Source: Globodera rostochiensis (taxonomy: Eukaryota > Nematoda > Chromadorea > Rhabditida > Heteroderidae). Taken from it: a DNA stretch of 64,000 nucleotides. Every line of letters begins with the position of its first letter. Positions within the stretch are counted from its first letter, which is position 1. The DNA is taken from NCBI GenBank assembly GCA_018350325.1, contig JAEVLN010000037.1, positions 461,335 to 525,334 of the forward strand, given 5' to 3'. The notes under the pieces are model-generated. The model ran no database searches, was not told the origin of the DNA, and saw nothing but the letters and a program-made list of their open reading frames with translations. A program made the position numbers and the translations under genes. This document shows, piece by piece, positions 50,309-59,676 of this stretch.

Positions 50309-52112
50309 GTACTGAGCCCAAAATAAGGGGGGGGGGGTGTAGTACCGGGGGCCTGAGGGTGGGTGCGGGATGGGGTCGAGGGTAAAGGAAAAGGGGGGGG
50401 GGTGGTAGTGAATTGGATGGGAATGGATTAGATTCGTATTAAAATTGTTTATAAATATTATTTATAAAAAGATAATATTCAAGATGAGTGAGGAGGAACG
50501 GTCGCGACTTCTCAACGAAATTGCATTGCATGAATCCCGTGTTTCTGAAATGCGATCAGAAGTTAAGGTGGGAGATGCTTAATTTGTAAATTTAATTTAT
50601 TGTACAAGTAAAAAGCATTTTTGGTACTTTTCCGTTCTGTGACCCCCTCCATCCATCAGTCATGCATGCGTGCAGTGCAGTACATGAAACACGCGTTGTA
50701 CTCACGATTGCTCTACAGATGAATACAACATGCAGCACCTTCAAAGAGCAACCACTTTCAGCAACGTGCACTGCATGCATGCATGTTTGAGAGGGGGGGG
50801 GGGTCGCAGAACGGAAAAGTACAGCATTTTGTTGGTTCATGAAATAAAAAACATTCTCAACAAATTTCAGAACAAAACTGAGGAGATGAACAAACTGAAG
50901 GCGGAGGTTGAAAGTGGTAAGGCCACTGCTCACATTTACAACCCGGGCAACGGGCATTTGCCGACCGAATTCAACGACCCGGACGACCTTACGAACGCCC
51001 ATGTTGGTGGGTGACTTTTGCAAGAATGAGATAAAAGCTGCTTTCCTACATAAATTTAAATGTTAATTTTGAACCACTTTAATTGGCCTTTTAATGTTTA
51101 GAACTGAGCACATTCCACGAAGGCGACAGCAACAATGTTATCCCACAACGCGAATTGGACCGAATCATTGTGACCGATCAGGACATGTCTCTGAAGCACA
51201 AACTCGAGGCGCGTACTTATCAACATTCGAAATCAAGAATTAATTCTAGTCGAGACTGAACACAAGACTCTCAAACAAAAATTGAAGCCGAGATTATAAT
51301 TGCTTCAAAAATTGCGGTTTATTAAGTGTTAGGCCAGGTTTTTTCTTGATCCGAACCCTGGGATTTTGTTCCCGGAAATCGTGTTTCCGGTTTTTTGAGA
51401 CTTTTACGGTAGTAGGTCATTTCAATAAAATGTTCTTTTTTCAATGATATTTATTTTTTACAGTAAAAACCCTTTAAATGTATTATTAATGATTTGCAGT
51501 TGCTCACAAGGGAGTTGGACAATGCACGCGATGAGCAGGCAATCACGGACTTTGACGTGCTGCACATGGAAAACAAAGTATGTTTTAAACAATAAAGACA
51601 TAATTTTCAAAAATTTTTATAATAATTATTTAGAAGCAAGGCCGTGACAGATATAAGACTTTGCGCCAAATCCGTAGCGGTAATCATCAACAAATCGTCG
51701 TTCCAGTGTTTAAGTTGATCACAAGACCCAAAGATTGATCATACTCCGGTTTTGAATATCTCAGAACATTTCAAACAATTTGGTACATAACGACTTAAAC
51801 ACTGGACTATTTAAAGTTGCGGGGGGGGGGGGGGGGGGGCTTGTGCTGAAGGCGTAACGAAACACGTTCTTTTTCTCTAAACCGATCTGAGGTTTTTTAC
51901 TGTACCCAATCTGACATTTTTCCCAGCCCTGACTGCATCTCTGGCACAGCACTTTCGAAAAGCGACCCTTTAGGCTTTTCCTTTTTTGGGATGAGGTCTC
52001 AACTGCGTCCTCACCAGACAACAGCATATTTAAAGCCAGCCAAATCCAACATTCTATTCAAACTTTTTCAGGTAACACGAAGCGACGAATTGATCAGTAC
52101 GAGAACATGTGA
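45076..52112 (+). CDS. erm-1: ezrin/radixin/moesin (ERM) protein (565 aa, 20 exons)
   Basis: Links membrane proteins to cortical actin. Exons: 45076-45121, 45610-45755, 45809-45881, 45926-45960, 46077-46259, 46708-46751, 46840-46927, 46981-47049, 47183-47296, 47354-47401, 47531-47652, 48798-48863, 49201-49300, 49970-50041, 50484-50567, 50871-51006, 51102-51208, 51500-51577, 51634-51679, 52072-52112. The FERM domain covers about 1-300 with family blocks [75 protein letters not shown] and [20 protein letters not shown]. An alpha-helical coiled coil follows (about 300-440), then the C-terminal actin-binding region. The regulatory threonine is kept ([12 protein letters not shown]546, matching ezrin T567), and the last exon restores the terminus [13 protein letters not shown]. 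Length equals nematode ERM-1. Intron 11 has a GC donor (GCAAGT) and intron 17 needs one (GCGCGT). Introns 11-15 carry transposons. Confidence 0.95.
47930..48240. mobile_element. foldback element with GATTCGGCGCGCA termini, in ERM intron 11
   Basis: The left end has CGATTCTCGACGCGCACATT then TCGGCGCGCACGATTCGGCG. The right end has the inverse (GCCGAATCGTGCCGGCGCTG). The interior has GTTATAGCTTTTTGTTTATT and CCAAACCAAACATTCTTGGT, shared with 31900-32235 and 57660-58215. Confidence 0.65.
48246..48697. mobile_element. foldback element with TTCAGTGCCG terminal arrays, in ERM intron 11
   Basis: Left: GGTTCAGTGCCCACGGTTCA and three or four further TTCAGTGCCGCACG copies, then GATTGAAAGGCTATAACTTT. 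The right arm is the inverse (AAAGTTATAGCCTTTCAATC, then CACTGAACTGTCCGGCACTG and more). The inner segment CAAACAAACAAGATGTCATT is also inverted. Confidence 0.85.
49448..49905. mobile_element. hAT-like element, GGTACTTTTCCGTT family, copy 2 (458 bp), ERM intron 13
   Basis: Ends GGTACTTTTCCGTTTGGG / CCCAAACGTAAAAGTACC, with flanking octamers GGAAAATC (49440-49447) and AGAAAATC (49906-49913), 7 of 8. Inside is an inverted pair of GTAGAATCCGATTCTGACAT / GGAGGTCAGATTCGGAATCT. The interior is unrelated to copies 1 and 3. Confidence 0.85.
50136..50244. mobile_element. 109-bp hAT-like MITE, family 'TAGA-CGG', copy 2, ERM intron 14
   Basis: TAGAGACCGGCTAGAAGGTT at the left and CCGTCCGATCTTTA at the right, with a perfect 8-bp duplication GTTCATAC (50128-50135 and 50245-50252). 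It is the reverse complement of the copy at 7892-7998 with few differences. Confidence 0.9.
50622..50822. mobile_element. hAT-like element, GGTACTTTTCCGTT family, copy 3 (201 bp), ERM intron 15
   Basis: Ends TGGTACTTTTCCGTTCTG / CAGAACGGAAAAGTAC, with a perfect 8-bp duplication AGCATTTT (50614-50621 and 50823-50830). The interior has GCATGCATGC-type palindromes and a G-run, unlike copies 1 and 2. Confidence 0.85.
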
Positions 52113-52318
52113 TCAATCTTCGGAGTGCGCTGATGCGTTAAATTCGTTTGAAAAAAGACACAATTTTTTGGCCCTTTTATCAACAAGACACACACACACA
52201 CTTAACACACTTATCGAATTTGAAGAATCCACCATTATTATATATATTCATATCATAAAGTTGCCTGTTGATGAAAGACCCTTTCTTCATTACCTATTTA
52301 TGTTTTCTAACTCGTCCA

Positions 52319-52324
52319 AATAAA
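52319..52324 (+). promoter_or_regulatory. polyadenylation signal AATAAA of ERM
   Basis: Canonical hexamer 207 bases after the ERM stop codon on the same strand. Confidence 0.5.
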
Positions 52325-53913
52325 TCGTTGTTTACAAAAATCGCACAAATATGTTATGTACCGAAAATGGCATTTTTAGTGCATAATTTGCTTATACCTA
52401 ATTCATTTAATTAGGTTTAAAGCTTTTTCACGGATTATTGAGTATTTTGGAAATTTTAATGCTTTTGCAAATCCGAATCTAAGACGATAGAAAGGGTGTA
52501 CGGAAGGTGTACGGAAAATTGCTCTCCAACAATGCTGGAAATGAATATGCTGTAATTACTATTTCTATGTTTCAACAACAAATTCATTAAATTGACAATG
52601 CGTTCGCACAAAACTTGGTAAATATCGGTCATACCGCCCAGAGCCCAATCGAACAAAATATATATCATCGACTCCTCTCGGTCTGCAATGTAAAAATCCG
52701 AAAAAATTTCGAACCCCTGACCCAAATTCGAACATTTTTTCGAAAATTAAAAAAATCAATTTTGGTCTCAAAACCCTTCTCAAAAAGCAGTCCGGGATTC
52801 AGAATTGGGCAAAAATGTCATACTCGTATTCTATGTCCCAGAAAACCCTTAAAAAACTATTTTGAATTTTCGAAAAAATGTTCGAATTTGGGTCAGGGGT
52901 TCGAAATTAGTATGAATGGAGGTCGGATTCGATTCTACGCCTCCGAATACCCCTAATAAAATTTTTTTATCGACTTTTAAAAAAATTTATTTATTTTTTG
53001 ACATTTCGTCTTTTTGGCTGAGTTGACATTTCGTGGCTTTGACATTCCGTGGCTTTGACATTATGTAGGGTAGCGGAATTTGTTGATGAAAATCAAAATT
53101 GAGAATTTAAAGGGGTTTTTTTTCTCTTTAATTTTTAAGTTTTTAAACCGGTTCAAAACCCGCTTTAAATTCCCAATTTTTATTTTCTATCAACTAATTC
53201 GAAAGCCTATATGAGTGATTCCATTTTTTAATCAGTGGACAACTGAGTCCCCAGCCAAAAGACACTTCAGTCCCGGGTCTGTAACTCTTCAGGAAATGGT
53301 TGCCCAACAAAAATGTTTTCGGATTCTTACATTGCAGACCGAGAGGAGTCGATTGATATATATATATCGTTCGATTTTGAGTCTGACCGTATGAACGATA
53401 TTTTCCCAAAACTTTTTCTATCCGTCTTTGGTTTATTTAAACAAGTCGTATTTCCTTAATTTTCAAAAATTTCAACCGATTCAAAAACCGCTCTTTGACG
53501 CACTCGTAATCAGTGCATCAAATAACTTATTTTCAGACAATTCTTAGAATAAAATGCTTTCCACAAATATTTTTACATGATGACAGTGTTTTGAATTAGT
53601 TCGTTTAAAAAAAAATGTCCCCAACCTTAGACGCTCTCTTAACATTTGTAAAATTTATTCTCTAAAATAATCACAAATGACGGAGGTTTTTCTCGGCGGT
53701 GCCCGCCAAACCCTTCCTCCGCTCCCCGGAAATGAAGTAGAATGTTTAATATAATTTTTCACTATTTAATGTGTTTTTTGGGATTTTATACATTAGATTT
53801 GGTGTTTACTAATAGACTGCTGAGTAAAATAGGGTTTAATTCGAGATTAATTAGTGATTAGTATTGGTTATCGCAAAACATGGTCATTATCCCCTGTCTA
53901 TTATCAAACTTCG
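52325..53913. other. intergenic, repeat element near 52640-53070
   Basis: Holds paired GTAGAATCCGA/TGGAGGTCGGATTCG blocks (about 52690-52945) and then GACATTTCGTGGCTTTGACA repeats (52998-53065), relatives of the element at 2555-2975. The rest is AT-rich with no coding signal. It lies between two convergent genes. Confidence 0.5.
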
Positions 53914-55178
53914 TCATTTCTTGTGGACCTGATCATAGGTTCCTAAAGATGGAATATTGTAAATTTTAAAATTAAAAGCTTCAAATGACCTGCATTTCGG
54001 TAGGACGACACATATCCGGTATTTTCCACAATATCAACTTTACAAAAATTGGTAAAAAAAAATTTCTAAAATACCTCGGCCTGATTTTCCTTTTCCCTTT
54101 CCTAAAAGTGACAATAAATAAACAAAATCAAAAACCCAAATAAAACGACGATTATTATGTTGAAAAATATTCGTTAAATGAAAATTTAAAAAACTACCTT
54201 CACTGTTAAATCTTTCCTTATGCGCGCCTAAACTTTTTAATTTTTATTGAATTTAATAAAAATCGGTTTTATATTTGGGTGCCTGTGTATTTGGTGTGAT
54301 CAGTTAGCCTAAATTTATTTTAATTAAATTGCTTAGTTCCCTTTAAAATTTGCCTTCCATAAACATTTCCAGCGGTAGATGATATGGCCGCACTGTTTAC
54401 CGTTGGAGCCGGTAACTTCTCCAATTTGAAGCAGATTTCATCAATTTCGGTCTTTAAATTGTTTATGTATTAAATAACATTTTCAAATGTCACCTGAATG
54501 TCTCTTTTCGAGCTGGACGCTCTGTCTTTTGCAACACTATCAAATGATTTAAATTAAAAATTCATTTAATTTTTCAATCAACATAATTTCCTAATCAAAT
54601 TAATAAACATATCTCATTAAAAATTGATAATATTTCGTCAAAAAAGATATGATTATAATTTAATGTATTTTAACCCTTTCCTTTTTTAAATTTAGTTACA
54701 TTAAATAATAAACATACTTGACGATCACTTGTTTTGTCTCATTAAAATTTGCTTTCTTTTTGGGTCTAAATTCAAAAAATCTAATCAAATAATTAATTTT
54801 TAGTTTAACCCTGCAACTTTAGAAAACGCAATTCCGGTCATTGTCGTTGTTATGGTCTGTAAAAATACATTTAATTTTAATTTTAATACTTTTACTTTGT
54901 TGTCAATCACTCCGGCATCTTTAAGCCTAATAAATATAAAAAAATATTAAACAAAAATTTTTTTATTTGTTCTAACCATTTATCGAAGTTTTTTCCTGTG
55001 ATTTCAGTGACCTGGGCTGCTTGAGCTTGGGAATGTCCAAATTTTGCAAATGATTCCCATCTGAGATTTTACGATTTTTAATTAAAAAATAAATATTTTA
55101 CTTCTTTTTGATCTCTTTTGGGTTATTCCAATGAAATTCATAGTCACCCTTATCGGACGAAGTGCTGCTTGTCGTCAT
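53914..55178 (-). CDS. tubulin polymerization-promoting protein, TPPP/p25-alpha (195 aa, 12 exons)
   Basis: A microtubule-binding protein of the p25-alpha family. Exons (minus): 55178-55102, 55060-54977, 54926-54896, 54856-54810, 54765-54718, 54536-54494, 54451-54354, 54308-54283, 54227-54198, 54101-54075, 54037-53990, 53942-53914. Family blocks: EITGKNFDKWLKDAGVIDNK, TITTTMTGIAFSKVAG, NVYGRLTDHTKYTGAHKERF, then NSEGKGKGKSGR, VENTGYVSSYRNAGTYDQV. The order and C-terminal signature (LTDxxKYTGxHKERF, then GYVxxYxxxGTYD) are diagnostic. The unusual features are twelve exons, several of 26-48 bases, for under 200 residues, and introns 7 (54309-54353) and 8 (54228-54282), both of which need GC donors (GCAAAT and GCACCC) to keep the conserved motif in frame. 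Cytoplasmic; no signal peptide. Confidence 0.93.
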
Positions 55179-56857
55179 TTAAATAATTTCTACAAATAAA
55201 AATTCTTTGGTCTTAAAATTGAAACATTTTCTGAAGAAGCGCAGATTGAATATTTTATATATTTTAATGTAAAAATTTATTTTAAAAGTTCCATATTAAA
55301 TATGTTCAATTTTATAAAACTTATTTTTATTTAAACAAAAATTGAATTTGAATAGTTCACTTTATTTATTATTATGAGTATTTTAAGTTTTTATAAAAAA
55401 ACATTTTTTTCGTAAATTTAATAAACAAGCTTAAAAATATTTCAACTATAATTTATATAATAAAGGGTTTTATCGCCAAAAAACTTGTTTGTTTTTTGTC
55501 TGTTTATTCCTTTGAGTGAGCCATAATGCGATCGATTCTTGTGGTGAATTAAGTATCTCAGTACTAATGGGCTACAATTTGGTTGGACTTTTGTGCAAAT
55601 AGTTTTAGCACGAAAGAAACATGGAAAATGGCGGGAAGTGAATAAATAAATGCATTTTTAGGAGAAAACAAACAGAAAGATGGAATTTTCTCCTAATTTC
55701 TAATTTGTATAAGTAAGTGAAAACGACTTAAATTGGAGCCAAATTTGACTAACCCTGGAGGGACATTTAGTTAGGCATCTTGAATGAAATGCTTTTAGGA
55801 AATCAATATTTAACAAAATTGTACTTATTCTTTAATGCCGCTCCGCCTCTTAAATTTTATAAAAAACGTATTTCTAGGGGTGTTTTCTATGGTGATCTAC
55901 TGATCGCGAATATGCCATTAAAAAATTTAGAATCATTACATAAATTAATGTTTATTCTGGTAGGCGGTTAAAGTAACTTCAAAAATATCGCATTTTCAGA
56001 GATTTTTTTTTTGATTATATATTCTAATTTTACAACAATATACATAGTTAATTTTATGAAAATAAAATCGGAAGTCCGAGGACGAAAATGGCAACCGCTG
56101 CTATTGGCAACGACGACCTTGGAAATTTTGTTTCCGGATTCGGCTCTTTTTCCATTTAAGGAACTGTTATGGCAGGCAGGACTTTGCCGCAGGAGGACAT
56201 TTGGCCGGCCCAAATGATGTGCCTAACAGCTAACAAATTTCTCAACCCGTCTATCGTTAGTGCCATTTTTATTTTTCTCTTGACTCCGGTGGAATCAAAT
56301 GTTCTCTTTCTCTGACACAAAAGTCTCCTAATGTTATCACAAATATTCCTTTTCTCTCTGTTATATTTTCGTTTCTCTGACATTCGTATTCTGAGTTTCC
56401 TTCATTGCCTTCCTTTTCCCCGTTTTCTCTGATTCGTTTCTATCTATAAATGCATTCTCTCATCGGCTGTCACACGCACACATACGGGCACTGACAAATA
56501 TGTTGCGCACCGACTGCCACTTTTGCTTCTGTCTAACCTTTCACATATTTCCTTATTTTTCTCTGAATCGCATTTGCATTAGCTGCCATATACGGTCTTA
56601 TTCTCTAACTCAAATTTTCGCCTATCCTTCGCTCTTTTTCACACTAGGAAACTAGCGTCAATAAGTCCAAACACACTATGGGTCAAGACCAGCAGGAGAA
56701 TAAGGAAGAGTTCAATGATTTAGTTCTTAAGATTTCTTTAGGTTTTATTCGTGAAAAAATGTTCTACTTTTTTGCCCAAAATTAAATTTTACTTAATTGG
56801 TATGGTAAGAGGGAGCACAGAAGCCTCCAAAATTTGGTCAAATTCAATTATGGGGAT
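55179..56857. other. intergenic, no gene supported
   Basis: Contains the TPPP promoter region at its left. The centre (55640-56640) has two open frames of 63 and 68 codons without conserved features, and a pyrimidine-rich stretch of TTTCTCTG repeats (56270-56640). No RNA gene or element ends recognised. Confidence 0.45.
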
Positions 56858-57621
56858 CAGGGATGTAACCGGATTCCGGCCATTTTTGGTAAATCCGGTA
56901 ATTTACAAAAATTGACATGATTTCATAGTTTTTGGATCAGTTTTGGGGGGGGGGGTGTTCGGCGGTGCCCAGGGCGGTGGCATTTTTCTTCGTAATTTCG
57001 GGAAAAAATTGGTTTACATTAGCGTGGAGGATATCCGGCGGTCTTTTTTTTTTGCGCATTTTAATTTAAAAATATTTGTAAATCATTAAAAATGTTCCGT
57101 TAATGGGGGATAGAATGTAAAGGCCAAAGGAAGGTAAAAAAAATGCTTGAACTCAACGGGTTCGAACACAAAATGAAAAGGATAAATCACTGAGTTATCA
57201 ATTTACCTGTGGGACTCATGTAAAAATGTTGAAATATTATCAAAAATTTGCAAGACCACTGCCTCCTCGGCAAAAAAAAATTTAAAACCGGGACCTCCGA
57301 CTTTCAAAATTATTTTCGAAAAACGGCCCATTTTCTCGAAAATCGAAAGAAAAAACGTCAAAAATCGAAATTTCGAGACAGCACTGGCGGTGCCATAGGC
57401 GCCGCCGAGGAAATTTCGAATTTTTGATAGAATTTGTTAAGAAAAATCGTCCAAAAACTGCATAGCGGAAGGGCGAAAAATGATCGAAAAAATTTGAAAA
57501 AATCTTTTTTTGAGATTTCGAAATTTTCCGTAGGACATTTTTGGGTCCGGAAGTCCGATTTCTGGACATTTTTTTGGCATCTGGATTCCGGACTTTTTTT
57601 TGGCATCCGGTTACATCCCCG
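56858..57621. mobile_element. 764-bp hAT-like element, CAGGGATGTAACC family
   Basis: Ends CAGGGATGTAACCGGATTCC and the inverse of CGGGGATGTAACCGGATGCC. Flanking octamers ATGGGGAT (56850-56857) and GTGGGGAT (57622-57629) match at 7 of 8. Carries a CGG hairpin (57386-57405) and a degraded second one (56967). Short sibling at 42455-42545. Confidence 0.8.
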
Positions 57622-57659
57622 GTGGGGATATAGTGTCTGACCATATGCTGTCTGCCGCA

Positions 57660-58215
57660 CGGAGCACCACGATTCGGCGCGCACGATTCGGCGCGCACAT
57701 TTCGGCGCGCACAATTCGGCGCGGCACGATTCGGCGCCGAAAAGTTTTTCGTTATAACTTAGTTCAAAGTCAACTAAACCAAACATACTTCGTATCATTC
57801 GAAAGCTCTTAGTATGCTGAACCTTTGATCAAGCTAAAGCAAACCGATTTGTCTTTTCAAAAAAAAAGTTATAGCTTAAAATCTTTGAAAATTTCCATTT
57901 TTCGTGCCAATTTTTAGTTATGGTGCCATAACTTTTTTTATTTAAGTCGAATCGCTTAGCTTTTGCCTTTTTAAGCTTCTACTTATTACATGCTTATACG
58001 AAGTATGTTTGGTTTAGTTGACTTTGAACTAAGTTATAACGAAAAACTTGTCGGCGCCGAATCGTGCCGCGCCGAATCGTGCGCGCCGAATCGTGCGCGC
58101 CGAATCGAGGTGTACCGCTGCCGCATGGTTATTTGAATTAGTTTTTTTTCGCCAGCGAAAAGCGGAGCACCACGATTGGGCGCCGGCACGATTCGGCGCC
58201 CGAAGCCACCAAACA
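57660..58215. mobile_element. foldback element with GATTCGGCGCGCA terminal arrays
   Basis: Left: GCACCACGATTCGGCGCGCA repeated four times, then TTCGGCGCCGAAAAGTTTTT and CGTTATAACTTAGTTCAAAG. Right (about 58020-58110) is the inverse, ending GCGCGCCGAATCGAGG. A second shorter GCGCC block follows to 58215. The interior has CATTCGAAAGCTCTTAGTAT and GCTGAACCTTTGATCAAGCT. Related: 31850-32235 and 47930-48240. Confidence 0.8.
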
Positions 58216-58329
58216 AAATTGGTCTCATATAAAAGCTCTCAGTATGCTGAACCTTTGATCAAGCTAAACTAGAATTTTGTTTAAATTTTGAATAATCTTT
58301 AGACAGATGGCCAAATTTTTTAATTTCAA

Positions 58330-58640
58330 GCATTTTCGCAGGCTATCGGACATTTCACACAGTAGTGCAAATTCGGACGTTTCACACATAGAGGGGGGAC
58401 AAAGACGTTTCACACAGTAGTGAAAAACGAACGTTTCACACATAGAGGTGGAAAACTGAAACCGGGAAAACTGTTCACACATAGGATATTTCTACCGGTA
58501 AAAAGACGATTCGTTCCCGGCCGATTCGTCCCCCCCCCCCCACCCCCGATTCGTTTCCTTTATCCCGATTCGTTCTCTTTACCCCGATTTGTTCCCTTTA
58601 CCCCGATTCGTTCTCTTTACCCCGATTCGTTCCCTTAATG
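58330..58640. repeat. two short tandem arrays (TTTCACACA and CCCCGATTCGTTCCC)
   Basis: 58345-58485 has four GACGTTTCACACA(T/G)AG-like motifs in alternating form. 58505-58637 has five copies of CCCCGATTCGTTCCCTTTA, the same motif type as the foldback at 35028-35316 but here without an opposite arm in view. Confidence 0.6.
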
Positions 58641-59676
58641 ACAAAAATCCTAAAAAAAATCGTACAAACACGTGCGTAGAACACGAATCCGGGTTCCGTT
58701 TTGCGTGTGTCGAACCCAGGACCCGAATTCGAACAATTGGTCAAAAAAACGGATTTTAATGTCTTAACATATTTTTTTCGTGGATTCCTTACTATGAGAG
58801 AAGCCCAAAAATAGTATTTGTTTTGAAAAATTTTTGAATTAGGGCGACTTTTTAGCACATATTAAAACATATTTTGGGGGTATTTTATTTATTGACATAA
58901 TTTAAGCTTTTTCAGAGTTTTAGCACATACCTAATTCCCCATTTCTCAAAAAATTCCTTAAGAAAAATGCAATAAACCCGAAAAATACACTCCTAAGGAT
59001 CGATTTTTTTTAAATTTTCAAAAAATGCACCCCTAAAAATTGACTTTTTCACGACTATAAATTCTGCCACTAAATGAAAATTTTTAAAATTCCATATAAA
59101 AAAATTTTCTGAAGATGGCATTTTTGGGTTTTTAATACATATTTTAGCATTTTTTGCACATAAAAACATACATATTTTGGGGTTTTTAGCACATAAAATC
59201 CGGGCCCTAGTTATGAGCAACAAAAAGCTGGCCAAAATGGGTTGGCATTGTGTTTTTTGATTTTTTTTTGATAATTTATTGAAATTTGACTACAATTTTA
59301 GCCAAAATTTTCAACTTTAGCTTAATTTCAAATTTATTCATCCATTTAAAATATTTTACAGTTATTAAATGGTAAATACCCTATTCGCTTTTGGCCAATT
59401 CGCTTTTGACCCAATTCGCTTTTTTTGGGACCATTCGCTTTTTTGGGACGATTCGCTTTTTAGTAAGAAAAAAGCATTTATGAGCGGAATTTGAAGGTTT
59501 TATGCAACTTTTTAAGTGCATTCGGAGGTTATTAAGTTCATTGATCACGAATATAACATCAGATTTATCATAAGACATTGTTTTAAAAAAAATTAAAAAT
59601 TCTTTTTTTTTCAAAGTTGAGAAAAAGCTTTTTTTAGGGGTATTCGGGGGGCGTAGAATCCGAATCAGACATTTTC
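58641..59676. other. repeat-rich intergenic, half of a GCGAATTGG-type foldback
   Basis: Includes a GTAGAACACGAATCCGGGTT block, AT-rich filler, and at 59385-59470 an array of TTCGCTTTTGGCCAA / TTCGCTTTTTTGGGAC motifs followed by AAAGCATTTATGAGCGGAAT. That is the same order as the left end of the element at 62439-63549, so this is probably one arm. Confidence 0.55.

Noticed and set aside
51680..51740. Read-through C-terminus of ERM ending a few codons after exon 19
   Set aside because: It would replace the conserved actin-binding terminus with unrelated residues. Splicing to 52072 restores [13 protein letters not shown].
58330..58640. CRISPR-like array of short repeats
   Set aside because: Repeats are adjacent or irregularly spaced with no unique spacers, and the genome is eukaryotic; this is a tandem array of a foldback motif.
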